A DNA stretch of 40,228 nucleotides. Source: an uncultured bacterium. GTDB taxonomy: Bacteria > Cyanobacteriota > Vampirovibrionia > Gastranaerophilales > Gastranaerophilaceae. A model generated the notes under the pieces. That model did no database searches and was not told the DNA's origin. It saw only the letters and a list, made by a program, of their open reading frames with translations. Both the position numbers and the translations under genes were made by a program. Where the stretch lies: positions 1 through 40,228 of the forward strand of contig USGC01000002.1 of assembly GCA_900554095.1 (NCBI GenBank). Reading direction: 5' to 3'. This document shows, piece by piece, positions 17,624-25,273 of the stretch. The first letter of the stretch is position 1. Each line of letters begins with the position of its first letter.

Positions 17624-19552
17624 TTACATACTATTACCTTTCGTTGCGTTGTCTAAATCTTGATATGTCATAACGCCACATGGACTAATACCTGCAAAAT
17701 CATCAAGACCAGAAATATTAAAGCATATTGAGCTGACAACTTTACTTCTGTCACTGTCATATCTTACGCTATGATTATTGCCCCTAAAACGTTTATGATT
17801 TTTAGCGTATGCCAAAAATTTCTTTTCATCTATCTGCTTTGATTTATCATAACTGTAATACTTATTTATAGCACTTAAAATCAAATCTTTATGGAATTTG
17901 ATATGAGTTTCTGTAGTATCTCCAAATTCTTCATCAGTAATTTTAAAATGCGTGCCTGCTTGTATAATACCTAATTTAGTCAAAATAATAATGCTGTCAA
18001 GCACCTTTTCAACAGGTGTTTTGATACTTTCGTATTTTGCGATTTGCTGTTGAGTATATTCAATGACCTTATCTTGCAGTCCATCAATACTAATACCTGC
18101 AATTTTAAGCAACAATAATGTTCCGGTATATGCGTATGCAATATTATTGATAATACGTTTCTGCGTGTCTTGAACGTTATTTTCAAGCATTTCAAAGGTT
18201 TGTTCATATAGCTTAAGCACGTCATCTTTTGAAAATTTAAGAAATTCAGGCAGAATTAAAGAAAGTTCTTTGAGATTATTGCCACCATCTTTGTCAACTT
18301 CATGATATTTAAATTTATCAGCCTTAAAAATTTTCCCGAAGATTTCGACAATATTCAGCCTATTAACAACTTCCTGCAAATCAGGCAGGGCTTCATTCGT
18401 AGAACATGCTAATGGACTGCAAATATGCATATATTTAACGTCTTTCCCGTATGAAGACATCTTTGTACGAGGAATTCCCTTGTAAGCCCCTTTGATTAAA
18501 GCTGTAAACTTGCTTGAATTAAGCGTTTCGGCTTTTACGTCATCTATACAGACATTCAGACCATTATAATTAGAACTAAAAAATTCAAGACTTATTGCCG
18601 TAGCCCCGCTTGCAGTTAAAGCCTCTCTGTGTAGTCCGAATATTGCAAGACCAACTGTTACAAGCGTTGATTTTCCAGTTCCGGTTCCTCCATAAAGTAT
18701 TAAAGTCGGACAGCCGTAACGTTTAACAAACTCCTCAAAGGATATAGACATGCTCATATCCCCTAACACAATCAACGGCACTATAAAATTGTCGCTCCAA
18801 CATTCTATAATATTAGTTATCAAAGCATTAGCGATCTGTTTTCCGTTTTTTAGGCTTTTAGCAAGTTTTGGCTGATAGTGTTCAGCCTCTGCAAGCTTGA
18901 TATATAAGTTCTCTCCTATTTTTATGTATCCATCTTCATCCGCCCATATAATGCCCTCAGTTGTTGCAAGAGCATTTTCATATAATAAATTACCATCTGG
19001 AGTAACGCCTGCATTTTTGTATATTATTACCTTTGAAGCAACTTTGGGCGATATATACTCTGCAACAAAAGCTTTGAATTCTGCTTCATTCATATTAATG
19101 ACAAAATCATTAAACTGACTATTTATAGATGCCTGGAACTGTTTGAAGTCTGTCTTAGAGTTGCCAGTAATTTCGATATTCTTTTCTATTTTCCCGTTAT
19201 AGTTTTTAAGGGTAATAATATAATATTTTAATGGCTTTTTACCGCTTTTATCATTAAAAATATAAGTGCATTCTTTAACATCAATAACGATAAAATTAGC
19301 TAATAACGTTATACTCAGCTTACTCTTCTTCTTTGAAATCAAAAACGTTTTATTCCACGATTGATGCATAAACTTATTCTGATTTGGCAATTTGTAATCT
19401 TCTGCATTAAAGTTTATGCTTGCAGTAGAAATAAAAGATAATGTATCAAGCAGCTTTTTATAATCTTCATAGAAGTCAAAAATTGTCTTTTTACCCTGTT
19501 CAAGCGGATTTTTACCCGCTTGAACTTTATTTTTACGTGCGGTATCTGACAT
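17624..19552 (-). CDS. P-loop replication helicase (DUF927/SF3-like) of the element
   Basis: 642 residues from the ATG at 19552, two bases after the stop of the Prim-Pol gene, with GGTG/AAAGG upstream. The N-terminal 270 residues have no recognised domain. The ATPase core has Walker A YGGTGTGKST, an acidic Walker B-like VCIDDVK, and a sensor-like segment SPLACSTNEALPD, which suits a DUF927-like or superfamily 3 helicase. The C-terminal part is helical with a DNA-binding-like end. With the upstream primase it forms a Pri-Rep module for replicating the excised element. Confidence 0.75.
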   Translation of the reverse strand: MSDTARKNKVQAGKNPLEQGKKTIFDFYEDYKKLLDTLSFISTASINFNAEDYKLPNQNKFMHQSWNKTFLISKKKSKLSITLLANFIVIDVKECTYIFNDKSGKKPLKYYIITLKNYNGKIEKNIEITGNSKTDFKQFQASINSQFNDFVINMNEAEFKAFVAEYISPKVASKVIIYKNAGVTPDGNLLYENALATTEGIIWADEDGYIKIGENLYIKLAEAEHYQPKLAKSLKNGKQIANALITNIIECWSDNFIVPLIVLGDMSMSISFEEFVKRYGCPTLILYGGTGTGKSTLVTVGLAIFGLHREALTASGATAISLEFFSSNYNGLNVCIDDVKAETLNSSKFTALIKGAYKGIPRTKMSSYGKDVKYMHICSPLACSTNEALPDLQEVVNRLNIVEIFGKIFKADKFKYHEVDKDGGNNLKELSLILPEFLKFSKDDVLKLYEQTFEMLENNVQDTQKRIINNIAYAYTGTLLLLKIAGISIDGLQDKVIEYTQQQIAKYESIKTPVEKVLDSIIILTKLGIIQAGTHFKITDEEFGDTTETHIKFHKDLILSAINKYYSYDKSKQIDEKKFLAYAKNHKRFRGNNHSVRYDSDRSKVVSSICFNISGLDDFAGISPCGVMTYQDLDNATKGNSM

Positions 19553-19554
19553 AA

Positions 19555-20427
19555 TTACACCAACCTTTCTGATACTGCTGAATGGCAGTCTTTGCATACT
19601 TCCGGATAATTTGCTGATAAATATTTACAACTTTGAGAATGCCCAAATTGACGGGCATAATCGATTTTCTTCTGTGTTTCATCATAACTGTAGCCAGGAT
19701 AAGGCTCTGACAGCCTGTGAATTAGGTCATCAGAATCTTTGATTTGTGCAAGAACCGTAATCATAGAATGCCACATAGGTTCAGATAAATCTTCCGCATT
19801 ATCTCTGCAAAATCGTAAAAATGCACAATGCTTAAACACTCTTTCAATGTTAATATTCGTGTAAACCTTACGTTCAGAGGTATTTGTAGATTTATAAGCC
19901 GTTGCCTTTGTGATTTTAGCGTCTTTATTGATATAATCTAGCCATGCTTGCGGCAAATCAGCTATGATAAACTTTCCGTTTTCATCTACACCGTCTATGA
20001 TTTGATACTGCCTACCATTTATAACAGATGGTGCTATCAGAATATAGCCGTTGTACTTGATATCAATATCCTTGTCAATTTTGCCTATCGGATTAGTAAT
20101 CCCTTTGTCACTAAATATATAATGCCGACCGCCTCTTGGTGTTTTTTGAGTTAGTGTTCTAGGCAACTTGCCAAGTTTTGTTTCAAGCTGTTCTAGTGCT
20201 TTAATGCCATTGTAGCCTTTCGTTTCATCAAAATCGCAGTCTATAGTTACAGTTTCAGCTGCCTTATTATACATTGCGATATTGTAGCCAGCATCTAGAA
20301 TCGCAGTAACATCTTGTCCGAACCTTGCATCTTTGAAGCCATTTGGCGTAGCTGGTATTTTTGAATCCTTCCTGCAAGGGAATGTGGCAAAGTTTCGCCA
20401 GTTCTCATAAGGAACATGAATGCACAT
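19555..20427 (-). CDS. Bifunctional primase-polymerase (Prim-Pol, AEP family)
   Basis: 290 residues. The start at 20427 is fixed by AAAGGAGG six bases upstream; the longer frame from 20448 includes this site. The AEP catalytic signature is visible: acidic pair in TIDCDFDE, and TPRGGRHYIF (the G-G-x-H motif), then DIDIKYNGYILIAPS. Residues about 195-285 look like a PriCT-type primase C-terminal domain with several Cys and His. Such proteins start DNA synthesis on plasmids, phages and satellites. It is the first gene of a two-gene operon with the helicase. Confidence 0.85.
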   Translation of the reverse strand: MCIHVPYENWRNFATFPCRKDSKIPATPNGFKDARFGQDVTAILDAGYNIAMYNKAAETVTIDCDFDETKGYNGIKALEQLETKLGKLPRTLTQKTPRGGRHYIFSDKGITNPIGKIDKDIDIKYNGYILIAPSVINGRQYQIIDGVDENGKFIIADLPQAWLDYINKDAKITKATAYKSTNTSERKVYTNINIERVFKHCAFLRFCRDNAEDLSEPMWHSMITVLAQIKDSDDLIHRLSEPYPGYSYDETQKKIDYARQFGHSQSCKYLSANYPEVCKDCHSAVSERLV

Positions 20428-20823
20428 AATAAACCTCCTTTCGTGCATTTATTTTATAAACTGTTACAAAATGAGGTTTACAGGCTTCCTTTTCCCAAAT
20501 TTTTATATTATAATATCTGTACGTAAATTAATTTAGTGAGGTAGCCTGCAGGTTGCCTCTTTTTGTTATGTTTTTATTATTTACAAAAAATTTTATTTTG
20601 TAAATATTAATATCTTGAAAATGCTTGTTATAATTGAAATATTGCCCAATTTATATATCGTCAAAAGTAAGTCTAAAAATATAAAAGCACAATAATATCA
20701 GAGCATACACAATAGAAAATTTTTATTTGAATTCATTCAAATGAAAAAGTAATAAAATCAGGCATTTCGCCCCAACTAGGTTGAAACAGACAAAAATAAA
20801 TGTTTTTAGTCATTTGTAAAATT
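20428..20823. other. Non-coding gap upstream of the Prim-Pol operon; possible control or origin region
   Basis: No credible gene was seen. It holds a hairpin-terminated stretch on the plus strand (20509-20564), a perfect 10-bp inverted repeat ATTTACAAAA/TTTTGTAAAT (20579-20588 and 20596-20605), and further TTACAAAA words near 20465 and 20813 (inverted). AT-rich DNA with dyads directly before a replication gene would suit operators or a replication origin, but this is inference. Confidence 0.4.
20509..20564 (+). ncRNA. Possible short antisense or leader-controlling RNA before Prim-Pol
   Basis: TATAAT (20509-20514) is followed by about 24 bases and then a 9-bp stem GAGGTAGCC/GGTTGCCTC (two wobble pairs, TGCA loop) and T5. 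A transcript of about 44 bases, opposite in strand to the Prim-Pol leader, is possible. The -35 is weak (TTCCTT). The hairpin may simply be a terminator. Confidence 0.3.
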
Positions 20824-21327
20824 TTATGAAGCTGGCTTAAAACTTGTAAAATAATAACCGTCTTTTACGCTGATGAGCATGTCAAAATAACGTTCAAAAT
20901 CAAAGTCTTGATAAGAGAATTTCTTATTAAAACCGTCAACCTTTTCATAAACAGTAGAGGGGTAACGGTCAGTAACAATCCATTCGTTGCCTTCTAACGG
21001 AATGAACTTTGGGGCAACATCTTTTAGTTTCTTTTTTATCTTGCTTTTTATTCTGTAAGATAAATTTTTTCTTGACTCCGACTTGCATTCGGATTTTATT
21101 TGTTTCATTAATTTTTCTGCTTTTACACGTTCCCCTTTTTTAGTTAAAATGGCTTTCAGAAATTTATATTCTTGAGCATTCAAAGTGGTAGTAGCTCCAA
21201 AAAAGAATATAGCATATTTTCTCGGGTCAAGAAGCAGCTCATGCTTCATATACAAATCTTCCAATTCGTCTTTGCTTGCTGTATATAATTTTACTTCGAG
21301 CCATGTAGGATATTCTTTGTAAGTCAT
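20824..21327 (-). CDS. Hypothetical protein with winged-helix-like segment
   Basis: 167 residues from the ATG at 21327, chosen because GAGGAG lies seven bases upstream; the longer frame starts at 21357. Residues about 50-130 (LNAQEYKFLKAIL...VKAEKLMKQI...RKNLSYRIKSKIKKKL...GNEWIVTDRY) read like the winged-helix output domain of OmpR-type regulators: helix, basic recognition helix, then a beta hairpin. No receiver domain is attached. A DNA-binding role in control of the element is possible but unproven. It is downstream of, and separate from, the WYL gene (40 bases). Confidence 0.6.
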   Translation of the reverse strand: MTYKEYPTWLEVKLYTASKDELEDLYMKHELLLDPRKYAIFFFGATTTLNAQEYKFLKAILTKKGERVKAEKLMKQIKSECKSESRKNLSYRIKSKIKKKLKDVAPKFIPLEGNEWIVTDRYPSTVYEKVDGFNKKFSYQDFDFERYFDMLISVKDGYYFTSFKPAS

Positions 21328-21395
21328 AACGGTACTCCTCACTTTAATTTTACACAAAATTAACTATACAGCAATAGCTATTATTTTTTTAACAA

Positions 21396-22367
21396 TTATA
21401 TACCGTTAAGTACATCCGACAGATACGTTTTGTAATACTCTCTTAATTCCGCAGGCTTTTGTATTTTTACGTTACAGCCCCATTTGAAAAGCTCCTGACA
21501 GATTGCATAAGTTCCGCCTGATGTAAATTTTACCTGTATATTCCCATTTTCAAGCCGTTTCATCTTCTGTGTTGGGTGAAAATGGTAGTTCAAAACATCT
21601 TCTGCTACTGATTTATCAAAATCAAGCGTTATATTTAATGGCTTTTCCTGATAAACTCCGAAAGAGTTGTTGCAATAATCTGTCAGTGAAAAGTTTTCGT
21701 CTTTTTCAAAATATTCATCAATAATAGCCAAATTACCGATTTTATCGACTTTGTACTGCCTTAAAGCATTCACATAATCGTTAAAGCCGACAAGATAATA
21801 TTTATCTGCAATAACAAGTCCGTACGGATTGAGTGTAATTGTCTTTGTTTCATCGTTTATCGGATAATCAAAACATATCTTCTTAAAGGCAAGCATAGCA
21901 GACCTTAATTGTTCTAAGACTTTCGGGTCTGCCTTCGCTCTTGAATACTGCCTTACAGCAAAACCTTCTGCTTCCAAAATTGCTGAAACATCTGTATCTA
22001 GTGTTCTCAAATTCTTTTGAGGTGTCAAAGCCTTGATTTTTGCAACAAGTTCATCAAGCTGTTTTTGTTTGTTTTCATCTGTTGACAAGCCTTTTAAGTA
22101 TTCAAGGTTTGCAAAATCATCTGCCGTAAAAGATATTAAAGCATTCATTGTACCTTTTACAAACCGCCACCGCTTTTTCTTGTCAGATGTTGGAACTTCC
22201 TCAATCTTTTCGGGAAACAAGTCAAACAAAAGTGCTTTCATCCGTTCTGCTGAACGTCTTGAACATTCAAAATGCTCCTGAATATCATCAATGCACAACC
22301 CGCAATAGCTGTTCTGAAACATCATTGCAAGTTCTATTATTTCTTCCGCTTTGTTTAATCTTGACAT
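21396..22367 (-). CDS. WYL-domain transcriptional regulator
   Basis: 323 residues from the ATG at 22367, supported by GAGGG upstream; the longer frame adds 32 hydrophobic residues encoded by promoter DNA. The N-terminal 70 residues contain a winged HTH (IDDIQEHFECSRRSAERMKALL). The middle and C-terminal parts match WYL domains: CFDYP, TLNPYGLVIADKYYLVGFND and the basic ALRQYKVDKI segment. WYL proteins bind nucleic-acid or nucleotide ligands and often regulate anti-phage genes. It sits just downstream of the nuclease gene on the same strand, separated by a strong hairpin. Confidence 0.87.
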   Translation of the reverse strand: MSRLNKAEEIIELAMMFQNSYCGLCIDDIQEHFECSRRSAERMKALLFDLFPEKIEEVPTSDKKKRWRFVKGTMNALISFTADDFANLEYLKGLSTDENKQKQLDELVAKIKALTPQKNLRTLDTDVSAILEAEGFAVRQYSRAKADPKVLEQLRSAMLAFKKICFDYPINDETKTITLNPYGLVIADKYYLVGFNDYVNALRQYKVDKIGNLAIIDEYFEKDENFSLTDYCNNSFGVYQEKPLNITLDFDKSVAEDVLNYHFHPTQKMKRLENGNIQVKFTSGGTYAICQELFKWGCNVKIQKPAELREYYKTYLSDVLNGI

Positions 22368-22405
22368 GTTACCCTCACAAGTTTTATACCTTATGATAAT
22401 ATAAT

Positions 22406-22444
22406 AAAGCACAACTACGACAAAAAGGGGCATAGTTGTGCTTT
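22406..22444. terminator. Strong hairpin between nuclease and WYL genes
   Basis: Perfect 12-bp stem AAAGCACAACTA/TAGTTGTGCTTT. On the plus strand it is followed by T-rich DNA; on the minus strand by TTATTATATT. It lies ten bases after the nuclease stop codon, so a terminator for that gene is most likely. Confidence 0.6.
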
Positions 22445-22453
22445 TTATTGATT

Positions 22454-23692
22454 TTATTTGCAAAATTCGTTTAGAGCGTCTCGTAATCCGTCTATATAAA
22501 CTGCTTGTATCTCATTTAGTTTGTTTTCTAAAAATAGTTTTACTTCTGATGAATCTGAGCATTTATAATATTCATCCGGTGTCATTAGCGGTTGATAAGT
22601 TGTATAAGCCCATTTATCGCTTACATTAAATTTTTTCTCTAATTTGTTTTTTAAAAAGTCTATAAGTTCATTTCTTTTTCTTATATTATCTTCACTGTCC
22701 GTTTCATATTTTCCAGTTACTCCAATTTCAACATATAGACATTTTTTCCACTTAAAATTACATACATAATGCAAATGTACAATAATATCATCTGGTTTCC
22801 AATCTGCAAATTTTAATTTATCTACGTTGGTGATATTGGTAGGTAAACACACAATACACTTATCTTCATTAGATATCACATCTACATCATTTCGTTCATG
22901 TAGTTTTTCAAGTAAAATTTCAAATAATTCTGTTTTAAAATCATTATTTTCATTGATTAAGTCAATAGCTACTTTATTTTCTCGATAAATTTTCCGGCAT
23001 AGTTCTACAATTTGTTTATCTGTTTGTCCCATAATGTTCCTTTCTATCATGTTATTGTAATGTTCAATAAAGATTCTTACATCTTGACTGATTGTGTCTG
23101 ATTTAAAACGCAAAACTTTATTGATAATATTATGTACCTGTTCATAGTTCATCGGGATATAATAAATTTTACTTTCTTTGTTGTTTCTCTCAAGAAGCTC
23201 TGATTCACAGTCATTATACGGTGCTAAGTATATATAAAGTTTTTGATAATCCTTAAACTCTGTATCTACTATACCTGCATAACGTTCTAACTGACAGTCA
23301 TGCTCTCCAGTCCAAATTTTGTTTTCAACGATACAAACAAATTTGTTCTGCGGACTGACAATAAGTAAATCAATATTTTTATATTCCCGCCTTATTTCAG
23401 CATCATCAAACTTTAAGAATGCAATATCTTTTAATGACAATGATATATCAGTATTTAAAGAATATTCCTTAATAGCTGATTTTAAAAACTCTTTCAAAAA
23501 GTAATCCCCGAGTTTATGGCTTTCATAGGGAGCCATAAGCCATGCTAAAAAGTTTGAGTGCCGAATTTCATTATTTTGCAGTTTCAAAGCATTGAAAATA
23601 TTAAAATGCCCTGTTAAATTATTTAGTTCTTCTAAATCTTCTGATAACATAAGTTTATCTAGTTGCTGCTGTTGCTCAAGTTTTTCTGTCAT
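22454..23692 (-). CDS. PD-(D/E)XK superfamily nuclease (PDDEXK_4 type)
   Basis: 412 residues. The nuclease core is readable: D108 in EYKNIDLLIV, then E123-x-K125 in CIVENKIW, then Q134 with QLERY, a full D-E-x-K-Q active site. The segment EIRHSNFLAWLM near residue 43 is typical of the PDDEXK_4 family, found next to restriction and other defence genes. The C-terminal half (about 220-400) is unassigned and may bind the target. It follows the 63-residue gene by 14 bases in one transcript, with the WYL regulator downstream. Role in defence is inferred from context. Confidence 0.83.
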   Translation of the reverse strand: MTEKLEQQQQLDKLMLSEDLEELNNLTGHFNIFNALKLQNNEIRHSNFLAWLMAPYESHKLGDYFLKEFLKSAIKEYSLNTDISLSLKDIAFLKFDDAEIRREYKNIDLLIVSPQNKFVCIVENKIWTGEHDCQLERYAGIVDTEFKDYQKLYIYLAPYNDCESELLERNNKESKIYYIPMNYEQVHNIINKVLRFKSDTISQDVRIFIEHYNNMIERNIMGQTDKQIVELCRKIYRENKVAIDLINENNDFKTELFEILLEKLHERNDVDVISNEDKCIVCLPTNITNVDKLKFADWKPDDIIVHLHYVCNFKWKKCLYVEIGVTGKYETDSEDNIRKRNELIDFLKNKLEKKFNVSDKWAYTTYQPLMTPDEYYKCSDSSEVKLFLENKLNEIQAVYIDGLRDALNEFCK

Positions 23693-23706
23693 ATGCGAAC
23701 TCCTAT

Positions 23707-23898
23707 CTATAGTAATGTAGTAAGTAAATTGCCTTTACCAACCAATCTTGAATCTCTATCCCTTGTTTCATTTGTTTTTGGGTCATAAATTCCTTTGAGA
23801 AAATTGAACGGGTCTACCAATTCTAATTTCCCATCACTACGTGTTCTAATTTTTCCTATCAGTTTGTTGTTTCTGTCTCTTAATTCTTGATCTGCCAT
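23707..23898 (-). CDS. Small repeat protein of the 'RDxxGxLIG' type
   Basis: 63 residues from the ATG at 23898, with AAAGGCGG four bases upstream (the longer frame from 23961 has no site). It contains two similar units, RDRNNKLIGKI and RDRDSRLVGKG, joined by a DGKLELVDPFNFLKGIYDP stretch; such short beta-strand repeats occur in many small bacterial proteins of unknown role. It is the first gene of the nuclease transcript and reads away from the palindrome at 23975-24001. Confidence 0.7.
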   Translation of the reverse strand: MADQELRDRNNKLIGKIRTRSDGKLELVDPFNFLKGIYDPKTNETRDRDSRLVGKGNLLTTLL

Positions 23899-23974
23899 AA
23901 TACCGCCTTTCTTTTTTACCAACAGTGTAGCATACGACTCCGTCAAAACTTGTCGTAACAAAATTTATAACAAG

Positions 23975-24001
23975 ACCCAGAGTCCGTACTAGACTGTGGG
24001 T
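23975..24001. promoter_or_regulatory. Near-perfect palindrome between divergent genes (candidate operator)
   Basis: ACCCAGAGTC (23975-23984) and GACTGTGGGT (23992-24001) are inverted with one mismatch and a seven-base centre. It lies between the leftward small-protein/nuclease unit and the rightward XRE regulator. GC content is higher than the surroundings. Confidence 0.6.
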
Positions 24002-24020
24002 ATTATAGCACAATATTATT

Positions 24021-24236
24021 ATGGAGAATAATTATTGCAAAAATTTTGCTTTAAATGTTAAGAAATATAGAGAACTAAAAAATTATACCAAAGGGAAAAT
24101 GGCTGAATTAGTTGACTGTGACCCGTCTTATATCGGTAAAATTGAACGCTCAGAAAAATACCCGAATTTAAAAATGATTTTTAAAATTGCCGAAGCTCTT
24201 GAAATTCCTGCAAAATCTTTGTTTGAGTTTGACTAG
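24021..24236 (+). CDS. XRE-family HTH transcriptional regulator
   Basis: 71 residues, almost entirely one Cro/CI-type helix-turn-helix domain (FALNVKKYRELKNYTKGKMAELVDCD followed by SYIGKIERSEKYPNL). Small XRE proteins repress their own and divergent promoters. It starts 20 bases after the palindrome at 23975-24001 and reads away from the nuclease unit, so it is the natural candidate to bind that site. No ribosome site is evident; TATTAT lies upstream. Confidence 0.88.
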   Translation: MENNYCKNFALNVKKYRELKNYTKGKMAELVDCDPSYIGKIERSEKYPNLKMIFKIAEALEIPAKSLFEFD

Positions 24237-24567
24237 AGTGATTCTAGAATTAATCTGATTAAACTTTCTGATGTATTGATAATATTTTATATTTAATTAT
24301 CTGCAAAAATTTAACTAAAGTTATTCTGTAAAATCAGTTGTTTTGTGCAAAAAAAAATCATTTAAACTAATGCTAGTTTAAATGATACATAATTATATTT
24401 TGTATCATTCGTTAAAATACCTCTGTTTATTATCCTGATTTAACTTCAATAACCTTGTAAACCCTTGTAAATATTAGGGTGTACATAGAATAATACATAA
24501 TTTATAATATAAATATATTATGTATTATTGAATATGACTGCATTTTAGCCATAGAAAGAGGTTAAAA
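24237..24567. other. Non-coding gap with clustered inverted repeats
   Basis: No gene was seen. It contains a 13-bp stem ATCATTTAAACTA/TAGTTTAAATGAT (24357-24386; on the minus strand followed by T8), an overlapping dyad AATGATACA/TGTATCATT (24382-24409), and a 13-bp dyad just before the tyrosine recombinase gene (24491-24531). Confidence 0.5.
24491..24531. promoter_or_regulatory. 13-bp perfect inverted repeat upstream of the tyrosine recombinase
   Basis: AATAATACATAAT (24491-24503) and ATTATGTATTATT (24519-24531), 15-base AT-only centre. It ends 36 bases before the recombinase ATG. It could be an operator or a recombinase binding site. Confidence 0.5.
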
Positions 24568-25131
24568 ATGGAATTTGTACAACCTATCAGAGATGTAAAA
24601 CAAATTGAAACTATCAAAAAATTGCTTAAACAACAGAGTTTACGTGATTACTGCCTATTCATTCTAGGTATAAATTCAGGGCTTAGAATAAGCGATTTGC
24701 TGAAACTTAAGATTTCTGATATTTCAGACAAAGGGAGAATCAAAGACAGAATACGGCTAAGAGAGAAAAAGACTAATAAGTTCAAAGATTTTCCGCTATC
24801 AAACAGTACAAAATCAGCATTGAAAGAATATTTAAAGGCAAGAGAATATAACGAAAATGAGCCTTTATTCATATCAAGAAAGAATAAAGGCTTTTTATTG
24901 CGGCAACAGGCATATAAAATCATCAATGATGTTGCAAAATCAGTCGGAATAAAAGAAAAAATTGGCACTCATACACTAAGAAAGACTTTTGGCTATCATG
25001 CTTACAACAACGGCTATGACATAACGCTAATTCAAAAACTTTTTAATCACTCCTCACCAAGTGTAACACTCCGCTACATAGGAATTACGCAAGATGAAAT
25101 GGATGATGTCTATTTGAGTTTGGATTTATAA
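24568..25131 (+). CDS. Minimal tyrosine recombinase (catalytic domain only)
   Basis: 187 residues carrying the whole catalytic set: R40 (SGLRISDLL), a basic beta-hairpin with K near 71-73, H135-x-x-R138 (HTLRKT), H161 (NHSSPSVTLRY) and nucleophile Y170. The N-terminal SAM-like core-binding domain of typical integrases is missing, as in FimB/FimE-type invertases of about 200 residues. AAAGAGG precedes the ATG. It may invert or resolve DNA rather than integrate it. It is the second recombinase of the island. Confidence 0.85.
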   Translation: MEFVQPIRDVKQIETIKKLLKQQSLRDYCLFILGINSGLRISDLLKLKISDISDKGRIKDRIRLREKKTNKFKDFPLSNSTKSALKEYLKAREYNENEPLFISRKNKGFLLRQQAYKIINDVAKSVGIKEKIGTHTLRKTFGYHAYNNGYDITLIQKLFNHSSPSVTLRYIGITQDEMDDVYLSLDL

Positions 25132-25205
25132 AAATAAATGTGTTAGTTCTTTAACAGTACGTATTTGTAACATGTTCAATTTTGTTATTCTTTTATTTCT
25201 CTTAT

Positions 25206-25262
25206 TTATATTATTCTACTTGAAATAATTGTATCATACCTTATTTTTCTACTGTTTTGCAT
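25206..25262 (-). CDS. Very small open frame (18 residues) after the TPR gene
   Basis: ATG at 25262 with AAGGAG seven bases upstream, the site overlapping the stop region of the TPR gene. The product begins MQNSRKIRYD and ends ISSRII. The strong ribosome site is the only support; it may be a gene remnant. Confidence 0.2.
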   Translation of the reverse strand: MQNSRKIRYDTIISSRII

Positions 25263-25273
25263 TGTTTATCTCC

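Noticed and set aside
24491..24531. A dif-like XerCD site
   Set aside because: The CATAA and TTATG words are 17 bases apart, not the six or so expected for dif.
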